Assembly: GCA_007123655.1 (NCBI GenBank)
Contig: SKKR01000300.1
Coordinates: forward strand, 1 to 8,181
Reading direction: 5' to 3'
DNA length: 8,181 bases
Source of the DNA: Thermomicrobiaceae bacterium
GTDB taxonomy: Bacteria; Chloroflexota; Chloroflexia; Thermomicrobiales; Thermomicrobiaceae
Shown here: positions 5,937 to 8,181 of the stretch, piece by piece
Layout: each line of letters starts with the position of its first letter
Numbering within the stretch: position 1 is the first letter of the stretch
Program-made: the position numbers and the translations under genes
The notes under the pieces: generated by a model
What the model saw: only the letters and a program-made list of their open reading frames with translations
Told to the model about the DNA's origin: nothing
The model's database searches: none

Positions 5937-5942
5937 ATGATA
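5937..5942 (-). promoter_or_regulatory. Possible -10 element for the fol operon
   Basis: The minus strand reads TATCAT, one mismatch from TATAAT, about 54 nt upstream of the folB GTG. No matching -35 hexamer is visible 16-18 bp further upstream, so support is weak. Next to it, ACCGG-AAA-CCGGT (5942-5954) is a small perfect inverted repeat that could be part of a control site. Confidence 0.25.
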
Positions 5943-6006
5943 CCGGAAACCGGTCGGGGCACGCGCCGCGCGGGACCAGTTCTCTATGCCCGGGAACGAT
6001 CTGTCC

Positions 6007-6012
6007 TAGAAT
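6007..6012 (+). promoter_or_regulatory. Possible -10 element for the luciferase-like oxidoreductase
   Basis: TAGAAT matches the -10 consensus at five of six positions and lies 54 nt upstream of the ATG at 6067, in the region divergent from folB. No recognisable -35 hexamer is correctly spaced, so this is a tentative call. Confidence 0.25.
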
Positions 6013-6066
6013 GATGGCTACGTCCGACGGCTGCAAGAATCCGAAAAGAGGGAGAAAGGGCTCGGC

Positions 6067-6915
6067 ATGACGCATCCACTTCGATTCGGTATCGGCACCG
6101 GAAACAGGAAACCCGTCCCGGAGCTGATCCGCACCTGGCAAATGATCGAAAACCTCGGATGGGACACCGCCTGGGTTGTCGATCACTTCATGGCAAGCGA
6201 CAACGAGGACACTCCGTACTACGAGGCCTGGACACTCATCGCGGCACTCGGCATGGTCACCAGCCGGATACGGTTCGGGATTATGGTCAGCGGGAACACC
6301 TATCGCAACCCGGGATTGCTGGCCAAGCAGGCACTGACGATCGACCATGCCAGCAACGGCCGGGTCGAGCTTGGCATCGGCGCGGGATGGATGGAACGGG
6401 AGCACGTGGCGTATTCCTACCCGTTTCCATCCGTAAAGGAGCGAGTCGACATGTACGAAGAGGCGCTGCAGATACTTCGGCTCCTGATGAGCGAGCGTCG
6501 CACCGATTTCAACGGTACCTATTACCAGTTCGTCGATGCGCCGTTTGAGCCCAAACCGCTGCAGAAACCGCACATTCCAATCGTCGCCGGGGCGTTTGGC
6601 AAGCGGACGATCAGCATTGCCGGCCGCCACGCGGACATCTGGAACACACGCGCGGAGCCGGAAAAGGCCAGAGAACAGGTGGGTTGGCTCCGTTCGGCTG
6701 CTGAGAAGGCCGGTCGGAACCCGGACGACATCCGCTGTTCCGTTTACACATGGACCCCTCCGTTCGAGCATGAGACGCAGCTGCGCGAGGTGGTTCAACC
6801 ATACCGGGAACTCGGGTTCACGGACTTCATCTTCCCCATGCCCCCCGAAGACCAGTTCGACACCCTGGAAAAGGTCTCCCGGGAAGTCATTCCGCCGCTA
6901 CGACGAGCGGGCTAG
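6067..6915 (+). CDS. Luciferase-like monooxygenase family oxidoreductase, probably F420-dependent
   Basis: The 282-residue cytosolic protein belongs to the bacterial luciferase-like (LLM) TIM-barrel family. Diagnostic stretches are RFGIGTG (6-12), DTAWVVDHFMASD (33-45), TSRIRFGIMVSGNTYRNP (65-82), then LLAKQALTIDHASNGRVELGIGAGW (84-108) and PHIPIVAGAFGKRTISIAGRHAD in the second half. The conserved NP-x3-AK-x5-D-x4-GR-x-LGIGAGW block is typical of the F420-type subgroup, which transfers hydride to or from coenzyme F420. FMN-dependent members look similar, and the substrate cannot be read from sequence. The ATG has AAAGGG 6 nt upstream (6055-6060) and the length is normal for the family. It is monocistronic and divergent from folB; no F420 biosynthesis gene is in view. 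Confidence 0.88.
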   Translation: MTHPLRFGIGTGNRKPVPELIRTWQMIENLGWDTAWVVDHFMASDNEDTPYYEAWTLIAALGMVTSRIRFGIMVSGNTYRNPGLLAKQALTIDHASNGRVELGIGAGWMEREHVAYSYPFPSVKERVDMYEEALQILRLLMSERRTDFNGTYYQFVDAPFEPKPLQKPHIPIVAGAFGKRTISIAGRHADIWNTRAEPEKAREQVGWLRSAAEKAGRNPDDIRCSVYTWTPPFEHETQLREVVQPYRELGFTDFIFPMPPEDQFDTLEKVSREVIPPLRRAG

Positions 6916-6955
6916 CGACGCCTGTTTCCCGGCTAGTCAATCCACTGTCCAATTA

Positions 6956-6977
6956 GCCCGGTCATTCATGGCCGGGC
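6956..6977. terminator. Short GC hairpin downstream of the LLM gene
   Basis: GCCCGG (6956-6961) and CCGGGC (6972-6977) can pair around a 10-nt loop, about 40 nt after the LLM stop codon. There is no T-run after the stem, so termination here is a guess. The rest of 6916-7065 shows no promoter I can support. Confidence 0.25.
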
Positions 6978-7065
6978 AGCATCCCGGGAATAACGGACCG
7001 GGTCATGCGTTAGAACTATCAGGCATTTGGATACGAATCCGTCACGAAGGGGACATGATAGCGGT

Positions 7066-7674
7066 ATGACATTGGCATTCGAACGGTACGAGACACAGGC
7101 GGTCGACATCGATACGTACATTTCATCGATGAAGAGCCGCCGGGACCAGTTCCTGGAGAACATCGAGTCCGCAGAGATTGACGGGGCTGATCGAGAAATC
7201 TTCTCTCAGGCGCGATACCGGTTTCTGGTGATTACCGAGGACTGGTGCATCGATTCCGCCCAGTTCGTTCCTGTGCTGGTGAAACTGGCCCGAGAGGTTC
7301 CCGGGCTTGAGATCAGGGTGCTGCTCCGAGAAGAGCATCGTGACCTGGCGGATAACTACCGAAACAAGATGGGGCATCAGCCGATCCCGGTCGTGATCGT
7401 GTTCGATGAACACGGAAACGAACTGGGACACATGCTGGAACGTCCGGACAAGGTCAGCGAGGAGATGGCCGCTGAGACACGGTGTTTCCAGGAACAGAAT
7501 CCCCATCTTGAGGGAATCAAGCGGAATATCGATCGGATGCCGGAGGAAACGAAGGCGCTCGTCAAGGCACACAGCCGGGAGTGGCGGGTGACGCAGCAGG
7601 ATCGCTTCGGCCGACACTTTCTGGACGAGTTGCGAGACATTGTCGAAACCGCGAGTGACGCCCGGGCGGCCTGA
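7066..7674 (+). CDS. Thioredoxin-fold family protein with a CxxS motif
   Basis: The 202-residue protein resembles the thioredoxin-like family of cytosolic bacterial proteins with a WCxDS/A motif (Pfam Thioredoxin_9 type, from memory). The key stretch is FLVITEDWCIDSAQFVPVLVKLA, with C61 and S64 in place of a CxxC. The cis-Pro is P108 in IPVVIVFDEHGNELG. An N-terminal helical extension of about 50 residues precedes the fold, and a charged helical C-terminal segment (about 140-202) follows. With a single cysteine it cannot form the usual internal disulfide. It may act as a monothiol enzyme or in binding (inference). I chose the ATG at 7066, where AAGGGGA lies 12 nt upstream, a long spacing. A TTG at 7027 in the same frame would add 13 residues that do not look conserved. 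No partner gene is adjacent. Confidence 0.82.
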   Translation: MTLAFERYETQAVDIDTYISSMKSRRDQFLENIESAEIDGADREIFSQARYRFLVITEDWCIDSAQFVPVLVKLAREVPGLEIRVLLREEHRDLADNYRNKMGHQPIPVVIVFDEHGNELGHMLERPDKVSEEMAAETRCFQEQNPHLEGIKRNIDRMPEETKALVKAHSREWRVTQQDRFGRHFLDELRDIVETASDARAA

Positions 7675-7684
7675 CCGCCGCCGG
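7662..7684 (+). terminator. GC-rich stem-loop spanning the stop codon, possible terminator
   Basis: CCGG(G)CGGC (7662-7670) pairs with GCCGCCGG (7677-7684) with one bulged G, around the loop CTGACC that contains part of the TGA stop. ATTTG follows, so the T-tract is short. The position at the gene end supports a terminator role; the overlap with the coding region is somewhat unusual. Confidence 0.35.
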
Positions 7685-7728
7685 ATTTGAGACAGAACTC
7701 CTTCCCATCATCCCATCCCTTTCGCGGC

Positions 7729-7776
7729 CGGCGGCGTCAGACCTTTCCCCCGGGTCGGCGCCGCCGCGGCCGTCTG
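7729..7776. terminator. GC-rich convergent gap with competing inverted repeats
   Basis: CGGCGGCG (7729-7736) and CGCCGCCG (7759-7766) form an 8-bp stem. CAGAC (7738-7742) inside its loop is complementary to GTCTG (7772-7776) outside it, so the two pairings compete or form a pseudoknot. The element lies between the convergent genes ending at 7674 (+) and 7808 (-), where a bidirectional terminator is expected. It lacks T-runs. The rest of 7685-7807 holds a pyrimidine-rich stretch and nothing else I can support. Confidence 0.35.
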
Positions 7777-7807
7777 GTGAGCCTCGGACTGATCATTGAG
7801 ATGCCGG

Positions 7808-8181
7808 CTACGAATCGTCGATGCCCAGGTCGATCTTGTAGGTCACACTGATCGCGGCCATACTTCCGTCGTTTCCATTGAGGTAGTACACCGCGGTCTC
7901 GGATTCAGTAACGAGCTCCACTCGCCAGATCGGCACATCCTGTTCGATCAGATCCTCACGGAGACGCCCGCGTTCATCTGCCGCCTCTTGGGCTGTCATT
8001 TGCTCGATCGAGCGAATCTCGACCAGGTCATGTCGCAACTGAACCGCGTACTCGCGGGCGATCTCATCTGCATCCGCTTCGGACGTGATGACCGGATCGC
8101 GCTGGTCGTGAGGTTCATCTCCCGGCTGCGCGTACCCGCGAGGCACGTATTCCTCACCGATTCGCGTCCTCTGAACAGCCG
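7808..8181 (-). CDS. Unrecognised acidic protein, 5' end outside the window
   Basis: This minus-strand frame is open from the right edge of the window to a TAG at 7808-7810, giving 123 visible residues. A GTG at 8144-8146 could start a 112-residue protein. However, the frame stays open upstream of it (AVQRTRIGEEY) and no clear ribosome site precedes it, so I treat the gene as truncated by the window. I do not recognise the protein. It has a Pro/Asp-rich segment, then a charged helical stretch (EADADEIAREYAVQLRHDL through EAADERGRLREDL). It ends in VPIWRVELVTESETAVYYL and a GNDGSMAAISVTYKID strand. The last part loosely resembles PepSY-type domains, a weak resemblance by eye only. No signal peptide is in the visible part. 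Confidence 0.65.
   Translation of the reverse strand, partial: AVQRTRIGEEYVPRGYAQPGDEPHDQRDPVITSEADADEIAREYAVQLRHDLVEIRSIEQMTAQEAADERGRLREDLIEQDVPIWRVELVTESETAVYYLNGNDGSMAAISVTYKIDLGIDDS

Noticed and set aside
5935..6798. A 287-codon open frame on the minus strand opposite the LLM gene
   Set aside because: It is antisense to a gene with clear family motifs, its translation shows no recognisable domain, and it would occupy the fol control region. It is a shadow caused by the high GC content.
1..8181. CRISPR arrays, insertion sequences, tRNA or rRNA genes, and toxin-antitoxin or defence genes
   Set aside because: Reading both strands, I found no spaced direct repeats, transposase motifs, cloverleaf pattern or recognisable defence domains. 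The window looks like ordinary chromosomal housekeeping and metabolic sequence.

Overview
This window looks like a chromosomal segment of a moderately high-GC bacterium (about 60% GC by eye). Genes are tightly packed, GTG starts are common, and one gene encodes a luciferase-like oxidoreductase of the F420-dependent type. The mix of an archaeal-type ComD/ComE pair, an F420-type enzyme, a Sco lipoprotein and a compact folate operon would fit Chloroflexota (Thermomicrobia-like) or a relative. That placement is inference and cannot be settled from sequence alone. I see no tRNA, rRNA, IS element, CRISPR array or phage gene.

Layout from left to right: (1) the 3' end of a gene whose product ends in a very acidic, Ser-rich tail (1-245, +). 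(2) A small cupin protein on the minus strand (404-805). It is divergent from a two-gene + strand operon for a split thiamine-diphosphate decarboxylase, ComD-like (953-1462) and ComE-like (1493-2101). A perfect 8-bp inverted repeat lies in the divergent control region. (3) A stand-alone receiver-domain response regulator (2295-2678) behind an extended -10 promoter, followed by a Sco1/SenC-type copper-chaperone lipoprotein (2792-3535) with an unusual acidic/His-containing insert. (4) A convergent minus-strand folate operon, transcribed folB-folE-folP-folK (5883 down to 3551), in which every junction overlaps. (5) A luciferase-like monooxygenase-family oxidoreductase (6067-6915), divergent from folB. 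(6) A thioredoxin-fold protein with a CxxS motif (7066-7674). (7) After a GC-rich, hairpin-forming convergent gap, the 3' part of an unrecognised acidic protein on the minus strand (7808-8181, running off the window).

The folate operon forms one pathway. FolE makes dihydroneopterin triphosphate from GTP, FolB converts dihydroneopterin to 6-hydroxymethyl-dihydropterin, FolK pyrophosphorylates that, and FolP joins it to p-aminobenzoate to give dihydropteroate. The dephosphorylation step and dihydrofolate synthase (folC) are not in view. The ComD/ComE pair would decarboxylate sulfopyruvate or a similar 3-substituted pyruvate. No other gene for coenzyme M synthesis, sulfonate breakdown or phosphonate metabolism is visible, so the substrate is open.

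I find no clear-cut undescribed system. The points most worth a second look are the cupin/ComDE divergent module with its palindrome, two substitutions at usually conserved active-site positions of FolE, and the acidic insert in the Sco protein.
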